A stretch of 64,000 nt of DNA. It comes from Pelotomaculum_C sp050950345 (GTDB lineage: Bacteria; Bacillota; Desulfotomaculia; Desulfotomaculales; Pelotomaculaceae). Position 1 is the stretch's first letter, and each line of letters opens with the position of its first letter. Position numbers and translations under genes: made by a program. The notes under the pieces were generated by a model. The model ran no database searches and had not been told where the DNA came from. It was given only the letters and a program-made list of their open reading frames with translations. This document shows, in pieces, positions 53,881 through 62,936 of this stretch. The stretch spans positions 142,312 to 206,311 of the forward strand of contig JBMNHK010000010.1 of NCBI GenBank assembly GCA_050950345.1, in the 5' to 3' direction.

Positions 53881-53916
53881 TAGCATAATTTTATCATTAT
53901 TATGCTAATTTATCAA
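53881..53916 (-). promoter_or_regulatory. Promoter and palindromic operator of the phd-relE module
   Basis: TTGATA (53911-53916), a 17-bp spacer and TAAAAT (53888-53893) on the minus strand. The inverted repeat TAGCATAA/TTATGCTA (53881-53906) covers the -10 and spacer, the expected place for autorepression by the antitoxin. The -35 overlaps the stop of the upstream gene. Confidence 0.7.
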
Positions 53917-56651
53917 TTATTTTTCATCTCCACCGTCACCGTTTTTCCGGTATAGGCGTCGATGTATTCCAGACCCTGGCCGTAGTCCGACATATATACC
54001 AGGGAGGGCCGGGGCGCTTTCTGACCATAATATTCAGGCCAGAAGTACACCAGTCGCAATGGGTGGCTTTGCAGATATTCGGCTTTTGCCGCTTCAGCCG
54101 TCACAACATTCTTACTGTCCGGCAGGGTGACGGATGAACTGCTTTGCCTGTCGTAAAAAGAGGTAATTCTGCCGGTAAGTCCGTCTACAGTAACCTGGTA
54201 CCCCCGGTCCGCAACCGGGATGCCCTGGTGCATACATGTAAAGTTAAAGCTAAACTCCGGCCGCTGCGCGTCACTTTCCAGCTTGCTTCTGTCCACCCAG
54301 TCGGGAATAATTTCTTCCTGTACCGGGTAGATGTACATTTCCATTTCGGACGCACCCTGCTCCAGGAACCTTTGTACAAATTGAACGGCTGTTTCCTGTG
54401 CAGCTTCCCTGGATATTGTCCTCTTTTCGCCGCGCCCGGCTTCGTCCTGAAGGTAAAAAAGCACAACTTGCCCTGAGTCTGCCAGAACCCTGATGTGCAA
54501 GAAACGCATTGTGCTGTAATCCGGAATACCGTCCTGACCCGTTTGGGGTTCAGATCTGCCAAAGTACTCTTTCAGTTTAATTCCCGGCTCATGGTAGCTT
54601 TCCTCTTGCGCCTCGCTGAATTTCATACCGGTAATATCCATGCCGGTTTCAGCAGCAATTAAAGCGGCAGCTTCTTCAGGTGTCCGGGCGATCATTTTCC
54701 TGCCTTCTCCATTCAGGGTCACCAGACTGGTCTGCGGCTGCTGCTGAGAGATGGACAGCGGTTCACCTGTTACAGCGTCTATGGGAGCACTGTTCGAAGG
54801 AACATATATTAAAACAGGCTGGGTTTCTACCTGCATATTGGGCTTTGGATAATGCAATGGCATCCTCTCTTGATAGCTCAACTTCATTTCCAGCATCCCG
54901 GCAAATATCTTTTCCGCCGCTTCCTTCGTTATGGCCATGGAAGGCGCAGGGAATAAAGCAGGCTCCGGATCGCTGTATTTCACATCGCCATATATCTGAT
55001 AATCCTCTGAATAATAATCAGTTACATGCCCACCGGCATCCACACTTACCCGAATACCGCTGTTTAACAATGGTATACCATTGATCAGGCGCTCAAACCG
55101 CACGCTTACCGCATTCCAGTTCAGCTCGTTACCCCTGTCGTCCCGCGCGCTTCCGGAACTAATGCCTGTTACGTCATTCATCCGGTAATTATTTATTTTA
55201 TTCCCCAGGACCAGCCGGGCAAATTCATAAGCTATTTCCCTGGCCTGCCCGGCAGGAGGAAGCTCTTGAGCAACCCAGTCAGGGTTTATGATATCGAACC
55301 TCACCAGCTCTCCCGTGCCGGTATTAAAATCAATGCTGGCGCGAGTGTGCATAATAACGGGCAAAGCTTCTTCAGAACGGTCGCTTAAATATACACTCCA
55401 AACATGCTCATCCGCATGCACACCTTCCACGGTGAGTTCCTTAAGCTCGGGCACGATTTGATAGAACTTTTCCAGGGTCTGCAGCTGTGAATCACTTAAT
55501 TCCACCTCTGCCAGGGCACGGGCGGCAGTCCTACCGTCAAGTTGTTGAGTTTCTATACGCTCCTTTGTTTCCTGGTTTAAAAAGCTGAATTCCGGTTTCA
55601 GTAAACCTTCCAAAGCTGAAAACTCAACCGGAAACTCCTGTATGCCGGCGGCATAAGGAAAGTATTCATACTGCTGGAAGTAGATCACAACCGCATCATT
55701 GGACAGGTAATAATCCTGGTCTTCCTTGATGGCCTCAAAAGGTTCGATCATATAATCAGGCAGTATTCCTTCCTTTACCCTGGCATGCATCTCATCCCTG
55801 ACGATATCACTGATAAAAGCGACATAATCTGCATCACTTTTTACCAGATCCTTAAGCTTGTATTCCGCTCCTGTATTCAGGTTGAAGGTATGAGAGCTTT
55901 GCACAGTCAGTCCATGTGCCCCTCCGGTGTACCGGTAATCCTGAAATACAACGCTTAAGAGTCCATTCTGGTTATATTTCAACCTGTAGTCGAAATAGCT
56001 TTCCCACTTGTTTGGGCTGCCTGTATACCCGGGTATTAACTCCTTTTGCATTTCCTCCGCATTTTTCAGACTTTCATTTTTGGCCGCCATGGCTATTTCT
56101 TTAAGGACTGAGTTTATATTGTCCTGCACGGCCTGGTCAACCAACCCGTCAATCTGCGGATACTGTGAGGTTATTTTTATTATATCCGTCTCAGAAACTT
56201 CTTTTATAGTTTTTATGGAAATTGCATTTTCCTGCACGCTTTCAAGCTGGATTAAGTTGTTTTGCCTGTCCCAGCGTACTCTAAGCCCGAGGTTATCAGA
56301 GAAAAAGTCTGTCCCCATGTATATCCTGTCTTCAAAAATGGTGTAGTCACCCGTATAATAAGCATGGTCATTTGCAGTTACTTTGTAGTTAATCAAATCA
56401 ATAACAATATCTTTCTCAGATCCCACAACCGAAATTGTACGATCCTTTTCCGACCACTTCACTTCATACCCAAGCGCTTCACTAACCACCCTTAACGGCA
56501 GATAAACATTTCCTTTATCAACCAGGGCGCCGGCCTCAATCCTGGTATCGCCCAGCATGATTGCCGGTTGACTGTCAGTTGCCGCAAAAGCATTGGTATG
56601 CAAGGAAAGCATCAACATAAAAATGACCACGGCCAAAAAATACTTTTTCAT
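53913..56651 (-). CDS. Large secreted protein: stalk (Cu-amine-oxidase N-like), DUF4163/DUF3298 and YcdB/PepSY-like repeats
   Basis: The 912-aa exported protein has a signal peptide (KKYFLAVVIFMLMLSLHTNAFA), a copper-amine-oxidase-N-like stalk pair (about residues 30-135: VYLPLRVVSEALGYEVKW), a DUF4163/DUF3298 region like PdaC/RsiV (about 145-370, with DYRYTGGAHGL), and a long C-terminal half with YcdB/YcdC-type PepSY-like repeats (GELVRFDI, GHVTDYYSE, GRITSFYDR, ending AYTGKTVTVEMKNN). These parts are extracellular and often inhibit peptidases or bind wall polymers. ATG 56651 is chosen before the signal peptide; the ribosome site GGGAG is rather far. Confidence 0.8.
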   Translation of the reverse strand: MKKYFLAVVIFMLMLSLHTNAFAATDSQPAIMLGDTRIEAGALVDKGNVYLPLRVVSEALGYEVKWSEKDRTISVVGSEKDIVIDLINYKVTANDHAYYTGDYTIFEDRIYMGTDFFSDNLGLRVRWDRQNNLIQLESVQENAISIKTIKEVSETDIIKITSQYPQIDGLVDQAVQDNINSVLKEIAMAAKNESLKNAEEMQKELIPGYTGSPNKWESYFDYRLKYNQNGLLSVVFQDYRYTGGAHGLTVQSSHTFNLNTGAEYKLKDLVKSDADYVAFISDIVRDEMHARVKEGILPDYMIEPFEAIKEDQDYYLSNDAVVIYFQQYEYFPYAAGIQEFPVEFSALEGLLKPEFSFLNQETKERIETQQLDGRTAARALAEVELSDSQLQTLEKFYQIVPELKELTVEGVHADEHVWSVYLSDRSEEALPVIMHTRASIDFNTGTGELVRFDIINPDWVAQELPPAGQAREIAYEFARLVLGNKINNYRMNDVTGISSGSARDDRGNELNWNAVSVRFERLINGIPLLNSGIRVSVDAGGHVTDYYSEDYQIYGDVKYSDPEPALFPAPSMAITKEAAEKIFAGMLEMKLSYQERMPLHYPKPNMQVETQPVLIYVPSNSAPIDAVTGEPLSISQQQPQTSLVTLNGEGRKMIARTPEEAAALIAAETGMDITGMKFSEAQEESYHEPGIKLKEYFGRSEPQTGQDGIPDYSTMRFLHIRVLADSGQVVLFYLQDEAGRGEKRTISREAAQETAVQFVQRFLEQGASEMEMYIYPVQEEIIPDWVDRSKLESDAQRPEFSFNFTCMHQGIPVADRGYQVTVDGLTGRITSFYDRQSSSSVTLPDSKNVVTAEAAKAEYLQSHPLRLVYFWPEYYGQKAPRPSLVYMSDYGQGLEYIDAYTGKTVTVEMKNN

Positions 56652-56767
56652 CGTGACATCATTACTCCCTTCCGGTATAAAACCACTGTATTGCTCTCTA
56701 AACATTATTGTCAATTCAATTATTAAAGTTGACTTCTCACCGAAAAACTTGCCAGTGACCCTTGAAA

Positions 56768-56813
56768 ACTATCAGCAGGTTTCCCTGCTGCCGCATGAAT
56801 ACCTGCTGATAGT
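56768..56813 (-). terminator. Terminator of the broken stalk-domain gene
   Basis: ACTATCAGCAGGT and ACCTGCTGATAGT form a perfect 13-bp stem around a 20-nt loop, followed by TTTTC on the minus strand. Confidence 0.75.
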
Positions 56814-56978
56814 AAATTAATTTTGTCAATACAGGCTGTTCCAGTATATTGTTTTTAATATATTATTTTGTGATAATGACAACCCCGCTGACAAATTCAA
56901 CCTCAGCCCCTAATTCCTCAACCAGGAAGCCTACCGGAATCATCGTGAAGTCTTTTTCAAGGTAAGCCGGTACACTTA

Positions 56979-57019
56979 AAGTTTTTTCCAACCCGTTAAC
57001 CTGATAGTTGCTTTCATTG
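56979..57019. repeat. 41-bp perfect direct repeat, source copy
   Basis: Coding sequence for the LEKTLSVPA-preceding part of the stalk protein; repeated without change at 59233-59273 beside the REP-like cluster. Confidence 0.92.
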
Positions 57020-58117
57020 ATAAATATTAAAATTGATTTTTCACCGGCAGTGATATACACCTCATTAGGAGCGACCCACTTGACCTCACAACCCAGCGCT
57101 TCCAAAACGGCTCTGGCCGGCACCATGATTTCTCCGTTATCCTTCATAGCACGGCTCACTTCAGTATCAAGGGTAATTCCGTTTACCACTATTATGAAAC
57201 CAGCTTCATCGGGAGTCATCTCAGGGGTTAATAAATAGGTTAAATCGATACTATTGGCGTCATTCAATTCCGGCACATTTACAATCAGATTATGTTCCAC
57301 TTCGGTGGTGGAATTAGCTGTGGCGCCGAAGTTTAGTAATAAATCCCCGGTGGTATTATCCATCGCTACCGCTTTGACATTTATATCGGTATAAGCGACC
57401 TCCGCTTTATAATTAGCCAGGCAATCCAATAAAAAGTCCAACTTGGGGCCATCCTGGACATTAAAGCCGGCTGAAACACTATAAGATACTTTCAGGTCAT
57501 CTTCTGTTCCAACACTACCCACAACAACAGCGAATTGTCCTTCAACTGAATCATCGGGCGCTTTAAATCCCAGGTCCATATTAAAGTTTTTCGGGCCGCC
57601 GGGCAAAATAGATGCCTCGTAAGTAAATTTCTTTATTTCTAGAAAGCTGCTGGCCAGCTTTATTTCCTCCCGGGTTATTACGGGCATACTGTCAATACTC
57701 TCGATAATATCCTTTTTCATTTGTTCCGGAGTGGTTCCCATTTGGGCATAACCGGATTTGTTTATGTTTATGACAATATCGGCTGCTCTTTCTTTCTCAT
57801 CTTTTATTTTAGTCAACAAGTTGTATATAACATCTTCAAGGCCGTTTTTGTCCAACTCCAATGTAACTTTACTGGTGGACATGCTAAAATACTGATCAGG
57901 TATGGCTTCCACCAGAAAAAGGAGAGATTCCTTGTATTCTTCCGGAAGCTGCTGGTCTTGGTAGATTGACAACTGCTCCCAGATGCTCTTTAGTTGTTCA
58001 TCTGAAAAATAATAGTATTCATGGTTTTGTTCCAATAATGAGTAAGGGACATCCTTAAATGCATCCAGACCTAATAACTTCAGCAGGATAAAAATATCTT
58101 TTGTAAAGATAACCTTG

Positions 58118-58607
58118 ATCTGGTCAAGCCTAAGCGGACAATAAGAAGCTGGACTGGTTAACTCTTTCAAAATCACCAGGCGAAAGATATCCATTGTTAG
58201 AATGCAGTCTCTGCCGATTGTAAAACACCTCTATGTACTCCCTGACTTCTTTTTTCATCCTATATCTGGATTTCAACGGTTCTCCATATATCCATTCGAC
58301 CTTCATACTATGAAAAAATGTCTCAGCACAAGCATTATCCTGGCATTCACCTTTACGGCTCATACTGCATATGAAACCGTGCTCCTGCAGTAAACTCTGA
58401 TAAGCATGGCTACAATATTGACTGCCGCGATCTGAGTGGCAAATAAGCCTAGGAGAGGGATTGCGCCTCTTAATAGCAGTCTCAAGAGCATCAATAACCA
58501 GCTCTTTGGTCATGCGCTTGCTGATGCTCCAGCCGACTACCATCCTGCTATACAAGTCAAGAACAATCGCCAAATATAGCCATCCTTCGTTCGTTGCAAG
58601 ATATGTG
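58118..58607 (-). mobile_element. 490-bp fragment of an IS3-family element
   Basis: Codes for the C-terminal part of OrfB: TYLATNEGWLYLAIVLDLYSRM, the second catalytic Asp in CHSDRGSQY and the Glu in NACAETFFHSMK, and YNRQRLHSNNGYLSP. The first catalytic Asp and OrfA are missing. The right end after the stop resembles a normal IS3 end. Both sides carry AACCTTG (58111-58117 and 58608-58614), a 7-bp direct repeat. Confidence 0.85.
58130..58607 (-). pseudogene. IS3 OrfB transposase, C-terminal fragment
   Basis: About 158 residues of an IS150-like OrfB. Lacking the first Asp of the DDE triad and the DNA-binding OrfA, it cannot be active. Its first native codons are TC-ACA-TAT; the MTRF start in front is made by the host gene junction. 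Confidence 0.85.
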
Positions 58608-59073
58608 AACCTTGTCATCTTTCAAGTAAATACTGCCGCTGTTTGTTTTGCCTGTAATGTCCGTGGTATAGCTCACTTTAGCAACATTGTTAGACGCGTC
58701 CAGTTGGGATACAAGGTCAATCGAAGCGCCTTTAATCTGGCCTGCCTCAGTGGTGAGGCTTCCGTCAAACCCGGTGATCTTAATACTGGTTACATCCTGA
58801 CTCTTTTCATAAAAAGCTTTGTTAATTCCTGTATCGAAGTTCTTGATGCCAAGTAGCACCAGGTCTTTTGCCGTAGGCTGTGCGGCATAGGTAGCAAGAA
58901 CCACGCCAAAAGACAAAACTAATGACAGAACTACATACAATAAAATCTTTCTTTTCAAACAAAACACCTCCGTAAGAAAATTAAAAAGTATCTTGAAACG
59001 CTGCAAGAAATCCCTTTGCTGATTACCCGCCGTATAAGACACTCGCAGGTGATTCAAGAAAAGAACCGGCAGG

Positions 59074-59228
59074 TGTCAAGAGACGGTTCTCTTGACACGT
59101 TTTTGGCGTGTCAACGTGTCAAGGGGACGGTTCTCTTGACACATTTTTATGGCAACTCCACATAGGGATATCAAGGGGACGGTTCTCTTGACACGTTACG
59201 GGATGTCAAGGGGACGGTTCTCTTGACA
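59074..59228. repeat. Four REP-like palindromic repeats
   Basis: Units at 59074-59097, 59117-59141, 59169-59193 and 59204-59228. Each has arms TGTCAAG and CTTGACA (the third starts TATCAAG) around a GGGACGGTTC core. Spacing is irregular (19, 27 and 10 nt) and spacers are not unique-length, so this is not a CRISPR array. Such units are common beside genes in Clostridia and may be mobilised by a Y1 transposase in trans. Confidence 0.85.
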
Positions 59229-59285
59229 CGTTAAGTTTTTTCCAACCCGTTAACCTGATAGTTGCTTTCATTGCAACTCCACATA
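59152..59285. repeat. 13-bp direct repeat bracketing REP copies 3-4 and the 41-bp fragment
   Basis: GCAACTCCACATA occurs at 59152-59164 and 59273-59285. Read on the minus strand the first copy gives YVELP-stop and the second YVELQ-stop, so the 3' end of the gene at 59268 is present twice. Confidence 0.8.
59233..59273. repeat. 41-bp perfect direct repeat, displaced copy
   Basis: Same sequence as 56979-57019, here outside any coding context between REP copy 4 and the next gene end. Confidence 0.92.
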
Positions 59286-60012
59286 AAGTTTAATTTCCTT
59301 GACAATTCCCCCTTCAACCTCAAACACCATATATTCATACATTTCCCTGCTGAGCCTGTATGCGCAGTTGTTTATATCAGTTCTTCCGTCCGGTACTATT
59401 TCCAGGTTTTTGTAAGCTCCTTTCAAATCTGCAAGTGTGAAACCGACTGTTATCCCCCGGGGTGTCTTAAGCTTTCCGTCTGTTAAATGCATGCTCATAA
59501 TCCAGAACTCTTTTCCGTTATCTTTGGGTGAAAACAGCTGGATTGTGAAGCCTTCGTATTTAAGTGTTTTTATGTGAGAGCCTGAGTACGTGTCAGCCGT
59601 GCTTCCCAGCACTTCGATTGTTTCCGAAACAGGCTCACCAAGGAGCAAGCTTAGATCTACATCAGTATCCCAGCTTTTTAGGGATATGGCTTGTCCATCA
59701 AACATCAATGAATATTCGCCAGCCCCATCTGGCATGTCTGTTTGTTTAACTGTTCCTGCAACTTGTTCCCCGCTACTTGCTTCACTTAATGTAAAGCTAT
59801 CGATAATGGTGTTGAATTCTTTTTCCAGTGCCCTGTATTCTTCTATTGTTTTTTCGGAGGCTTCCGCCGGCAACTGGACATCCGTGGCATGTGCCCAGCC
59901 GAAATAATATTCACTGGATTCACCTAATAACTTGAAGCCGTACGCGTCCTCCAGTTCCTTTAAGTTTACAGGGGAGAATTCGTTTTTGTCATATACCTCG
60001 ATTCTTCCAACC
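59268..60012 (-). pseudogene. Unknown extracellular-type protein gene, 5' end removed at IS copy B
   Basis: The frame is open from the IS edge (GRIEVYDKNEFSPVNLKELED) to TGA 59268, 248 residues. A TTG at 59873 can serve as start but has no ribosome site. Parts such as FTLADLKGAYKNLEIVPDG and MVFEVEGGIVKEIKLYVEL are beta-rich and resemble the membrane-distal domains of secreted Firmicute proteins; I know no name. Start, and probably signal peptide, are lost. The 3' end is altered by the REP insertion. Confidence 0.7.
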
Positions 60013-60113
60013 TGTAGATCGTAAAATAGAATTGACCCTAGATCGTCAAATAAAACTGACCCAGCTTGTGATAAAATCTCCCCTGAGAGGGGGAGGAAAA
60101 AGAGGTGGTCAGC

Positions 60114-61601
60114 ATGTACAAATGGCAGCGCATCAAAGCACTACATGCCCAAGGGGCCGGCATCAGGCAAATAGCCAAGACTGTGGGGGTGTCCAGGAAT
60201 ACCGTCAGGAAGTACCTGAAAGAAGCCAATCCACCCCAGTTTAAAGCCAGAGAGTATGTAAAAGAACTGGATAGGTTTCTGGAAGAAATCAAGATTATGC
60301 TTGCCAAGGGATATATCGGCACAAGGATTTACAACGAACTGGTAGATAAGGGCTATCAAGGCTCCCTGGCCAGCGTCCACCGTTACCTCAGGGCCATAAA
60401 GGCAGAAGATAAGGCAGTCAAATTAGCCACCACACGGGTGGAGACCGGGCCGGGTAAACAGATGCAGTACGATTGGAAGGTGTGGACGCTACCAGTAGAC
60501 GGAAAGCCCGTGAAAATATATCTCCACGAAGTGGTCCTGTCTTTTAGCCGAATGAAATTCTACACCTTCTCTTTAAGCATCACCACCGCCGATGTGATTC
60601 GGGCCTTGGTTGAAGCCATTGACTTTTTCGGTGGTTATGCTCCGGAGTTAGTGATTGACAACGGCAAGCAAATGGTTATCTCCCACCAGAAAGACGGTAT
60701 CATCCGGTACAATGACGAGTTTCTCAAATTCTGCGGGCTGTATGGCATCCAGCCTTCAGCTTGCGAAAACTACCGCCCCCGGACCAAGGGAAAGGTAGAG
60801 CGCCCCTTTTACTATGTCCAGGAACACCTGCTGCGGGGTCTGGAGGTGGCCGGTTTAAACGAATTCGCTGTAAGGCTTTCAGAGTTCCAGGAAGCCTACA
60901 ATAAAAGGCCCCATAGCAGCTTAGGCCGACCGCCGGAGGAGATATTTGCCGAGGAAAAAGGATGTATTCTCAAGATACCTGCTGTCAAACCGGCCTTATT
61001 ACAACATAAAGAACCCCGGAAGGTGAGCAATGACGGCTATATATCCCATGACGGCAATCTCTATCCTGTACCCATGCGTTACTGCGCCGGGAGGGTGTGG
61101 ATAGAAAACATCTACGGCCGGCGCCTGAAGGTATATGACGAAGCAGGGACGCTTTTGGCGGAGTTCGATCTTGAACTGCAAAAGCAAACCGTTCGTCCCC
61201 TTCACCCCGAACACGAAACCATCAACCGTCACTACCAGGAGAAGAAACTAAAGGCACGCTCGGCCCTGGCAGAGAAGTTCACCAGCGCTTTTGGCGAGGA
61301 CGGCCAAAGGTATCTGGCAGGCCTGCGTGATAAGAATGGGGCCAACCTGTACTGGCACCTGGCCGAAATCTTAAACTACCAGGAGATATATACCCGGGAA
61401 GATATCGCCATAGCCATCAAAGAATGCTTGAAAATCGGTTCTTATCACAAAAACAGCGTAAAAAGGCTTTTAGAACAGATGGAAGTCGCTCCCCTTGCGC
61501 CAGCGGGTGACCAGATAAATTTAAATATGCCACCGGTTAGAATTAAACGGGACCTCTCCTGTTATGCCATCCCGGAGAGCGAGGTGGCGGCAGTATCATG
61601 A
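60114..61601 (+). CDS. istA: IS21 transposase IstA (copy B)
   Basis: Same 495-aa product as copy A with HTH and DDE core. The lack of visible differences between the copies indicates that one arose from the other recently, or that they were homogenised by recombination. Stop overlaps istB by 4 nt. Confidence 0.94.
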   Translation: MYKWQRIKALHAQGAGIRQIAKTVGVSRNTVRKYLKEANPPQFKAREYVKELDRFLEEIKIMLAKGYIGTRIYNELVDKGYQGSLASVHRYLRAIKAEDKAVKLATTRVETGPGKQMQYDWKVWTLPVDGKPVKIYLHEVVLSFSRMKFYTFSLSITTADVIRALVEAIDFFGGYAPELVIDNGKQMVISHQKDGIIRYNDEFLKFCGLYGIQPSACENYRPRTKGKVERPFYYVQEHLLRGLEVAGLNEFAVRLSEFQEAYNKRPHSSLGRPPEEIFAEEKGCILKIPAVKPALLQHKEPRKVSNDGYISHDGNLYPVPMRYCAGRVWIENIYGRRLKVYDEAGTLLAEFDLELQKQTVRPLHPEHETINRHYQEKKLKARSALAEKFTSAFGEDGQRYLAGLRDKNGANLYWHLAEILNYQEIYTREDIAIAIKECLKIGSYHKNSVKRLLEQMEVAPLAPAGDQINLNMPPVRIKRDLSCYAIPESEVAAVS

Positions 61602-62356
61602 GTAACAAATTAACCGGTTATCTGGAAAGCCAGATGCAGTCCTTAAAATTAAAGGGGATGCTTGCCCATTACCAGGAGGTAACAGAGAAGGCCTCACAAA
61701 ACAACCTTTCTTATACAGAGTACCTCTCCCTTCTCTTCGAAGAGGAGTTAAAAAGGAAAACCGAAGGCACGGTCAAGACGAAAATCAATAAAGCACGTTT
61801 CCCCTTCATCAAAACCTTGGAGGAGTTTGACTTTAGCTTCCAGCCCTCCATCCGGGAAAAAGAAATTATCGCTTTAGGCTCCCTGGATTTCGTGGAGAAA
61901 AAGGAGAATATCGTTTTCCTGGGTCCCCCTGGGGTCGGCAAGACCCATCTCTCGGTGGCCTTAGGTATAAAGGCATGCATGGCCAAATATCGCGTAGCAT
62001 TTATCACGGCCCAGAAGCTTTTAGAAGAATTGCTTTTGAGCGCAAAAGACGGCAGCCTTCTCGACAAGCTGCTGGGCTACTCCCGGCTCAACCTTTTAAT
62101 CATCGACGAGCTCGGCTACATGCCCGTAAGTAAAGAACAGGCCAACCTCCTCTTCCGCCTGGTCTCCATGCGCTATGAGAAGGGGAGTATCATCTTAACC
62201 AGCAACTATAACTTTAACGAATGGGGGGAGATATTTTCCGACCAGGTGGTGGCCGCGGCCATAATTGACCGACTTGTGCACCACGCCCGCATTTTCTATA
62301 TTAACGGCACTAGCTACCGGCTCAAAGGTAAACTGAAAGCAGCCAACGACGGCTAG
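61598..62356 (+). CDS. istB: IS21 helper ATPase IstB (copy B)
   Basis: Same 252-aa AAA+ product as copy A, intact Walker A (GPPGVGKTHLS) and Walker B (LLIIDELGY). The genes stop about 100 bp before the element end, where two inverted TGACCC repeats lie. Confidence 0.94.
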   Translation: MSNKLTGYLESQMQSLKLKGMLAHYQEVTEKASQNNLSYTEYLSLLFEEELKRKTEGTVKTKINKARFPFIKTLEEFDFSFQPSIREKEIIALGSLDFVEKKENIVFLGPPGVGKTHLSVALGIKACMAKYRVAFITAQKLLEELLLSAKDGSLLDKLLGYSRLNLLIIDELGYMPVSKEQANLLFRLVSMRYEKGSIILTSNYNFNEWGEIFSDQVVAAAIIDRLVHHARIFYINGTSYRLKGKLKAANDG

Positions 62357-62461
62357 AATGGCAACAAGATTACCCTGTCAAAACTTAAAGCTTATTATTT
62401 TTGTTACCATGTGGGTCAATTTTATTTGCACATAGTGGGTCAATTCTATTGACAATCAACA

Positions 62462-62833
62462 GTGCTCCCGGCTACTCATAAACAGATCATGGACTCTCAA
62501 CACGTTTTGAGCCTTGGCAATGTTTTCGGCACCCATCACCCTGGCAGTGATACCATTATTCTTTAACATATCAAATGGGGTACCATATACCGGAGATATA
62601 TGGCTGAAATAATTTTGCGCAAACATTTCATTACTTTTAATGCGGGCTAAATTTACCAGGCCAGGTTCCAGATACAACTGAGGCAAACCAGACTTAACCC
62701 TCTCTTCGTTTACTTTCATAAACAGACTAATTTCCTCCGGGTTTAATCGGCAAGAGGCAATACTTCCAGCTTGCACTAGTGCTATATCTGAATTGGTAAT
62801 TGTAAACTGCCCCAAAAACAGTCCCCCTGTCAT
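62462..62833 (-). pseudogene. CAP-domain gene, 3' end removed at IS copy B
   Basis: Same sequence as the first 124 codons of the gene at 44351, then TGT TGA provided by the IS end. The HRNNILNP motif and the last beta strands of the CAP fold are missing, so the product would be non-functional. Confidence 0.9.
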
Positions 62834-62936
62834 CTTTTTCTATATATATTATGCCATAAGAAAAATAATGGTCATTCATAAATATAGTGCTATAAAGTTG
62901 TTTTAGCATGCTTCCCTTCAATGAGAGCACATATTT
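62462..62936. repeat. 475-bp direct repeat, right copy (begins at IS21 copy B)
   Basis: Second copy of 44450-44924. Its left edge is the first base after the last base of IS copy B; its right edge is not an IS but continues as the intact coiled-coil gene. Confidence 0.92.

Larger units (their letters stand above)
56863..58958 (-). pseudogene. Secreted stalk-domain protein gene, split by an IS3 fragment
   Basis: The 5' part (58958-58608) starts with TTG behind GGAGG and codes for a signal peptide (KRKILLYVVLSLVLSFGVVLATYAA) and 117 residues ending YLKDDKV. The 3' part (58110-56863) continues IFTKDIFILLKLLGLDAF and ends with stalk modules (MVPARAVLEALGCEVKWV, MIPVGFLVEELGAEVEF). Removing 58111-58607 restores one frame of about 532 aa. 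In the present state the 3' part can be read only from a start inside the IS sequence (ATG 58194), giving a protein without signal peptide. Confidence 0.85.
60013..62461 (+). mobile_element. IS21-family element, copy B (2449 bp)
   Basis: Same ends, length, orientation and genes as copy A. The left flank (cttccaacc) lies in the gene at 59268 and the right flank (gtgctccc) in the truncated CAP gene; they show no target duplication, nor does any cross pairing of the flanks of A and B. Confidence 0.93.

Noticed and set aside
56863..58194. 443-aa frame as an independent gene starting at ATG 58194
   Set aside because: Its first about 28 codons are IS3 sequence read in another frame; the native gene begins at 58958.
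58557..59057. 166-aa frame as a complete gene
   Set aside because: Its last 14 residues come from the IS3 fragment and the region before 58958 lacks a start signal.
59074..59228. Repeat cluster as a CRISPR array
   Set aside because: Units are palindromic over their whole length, spacing is 10-27 nt and uneven, and there are no cas genes.
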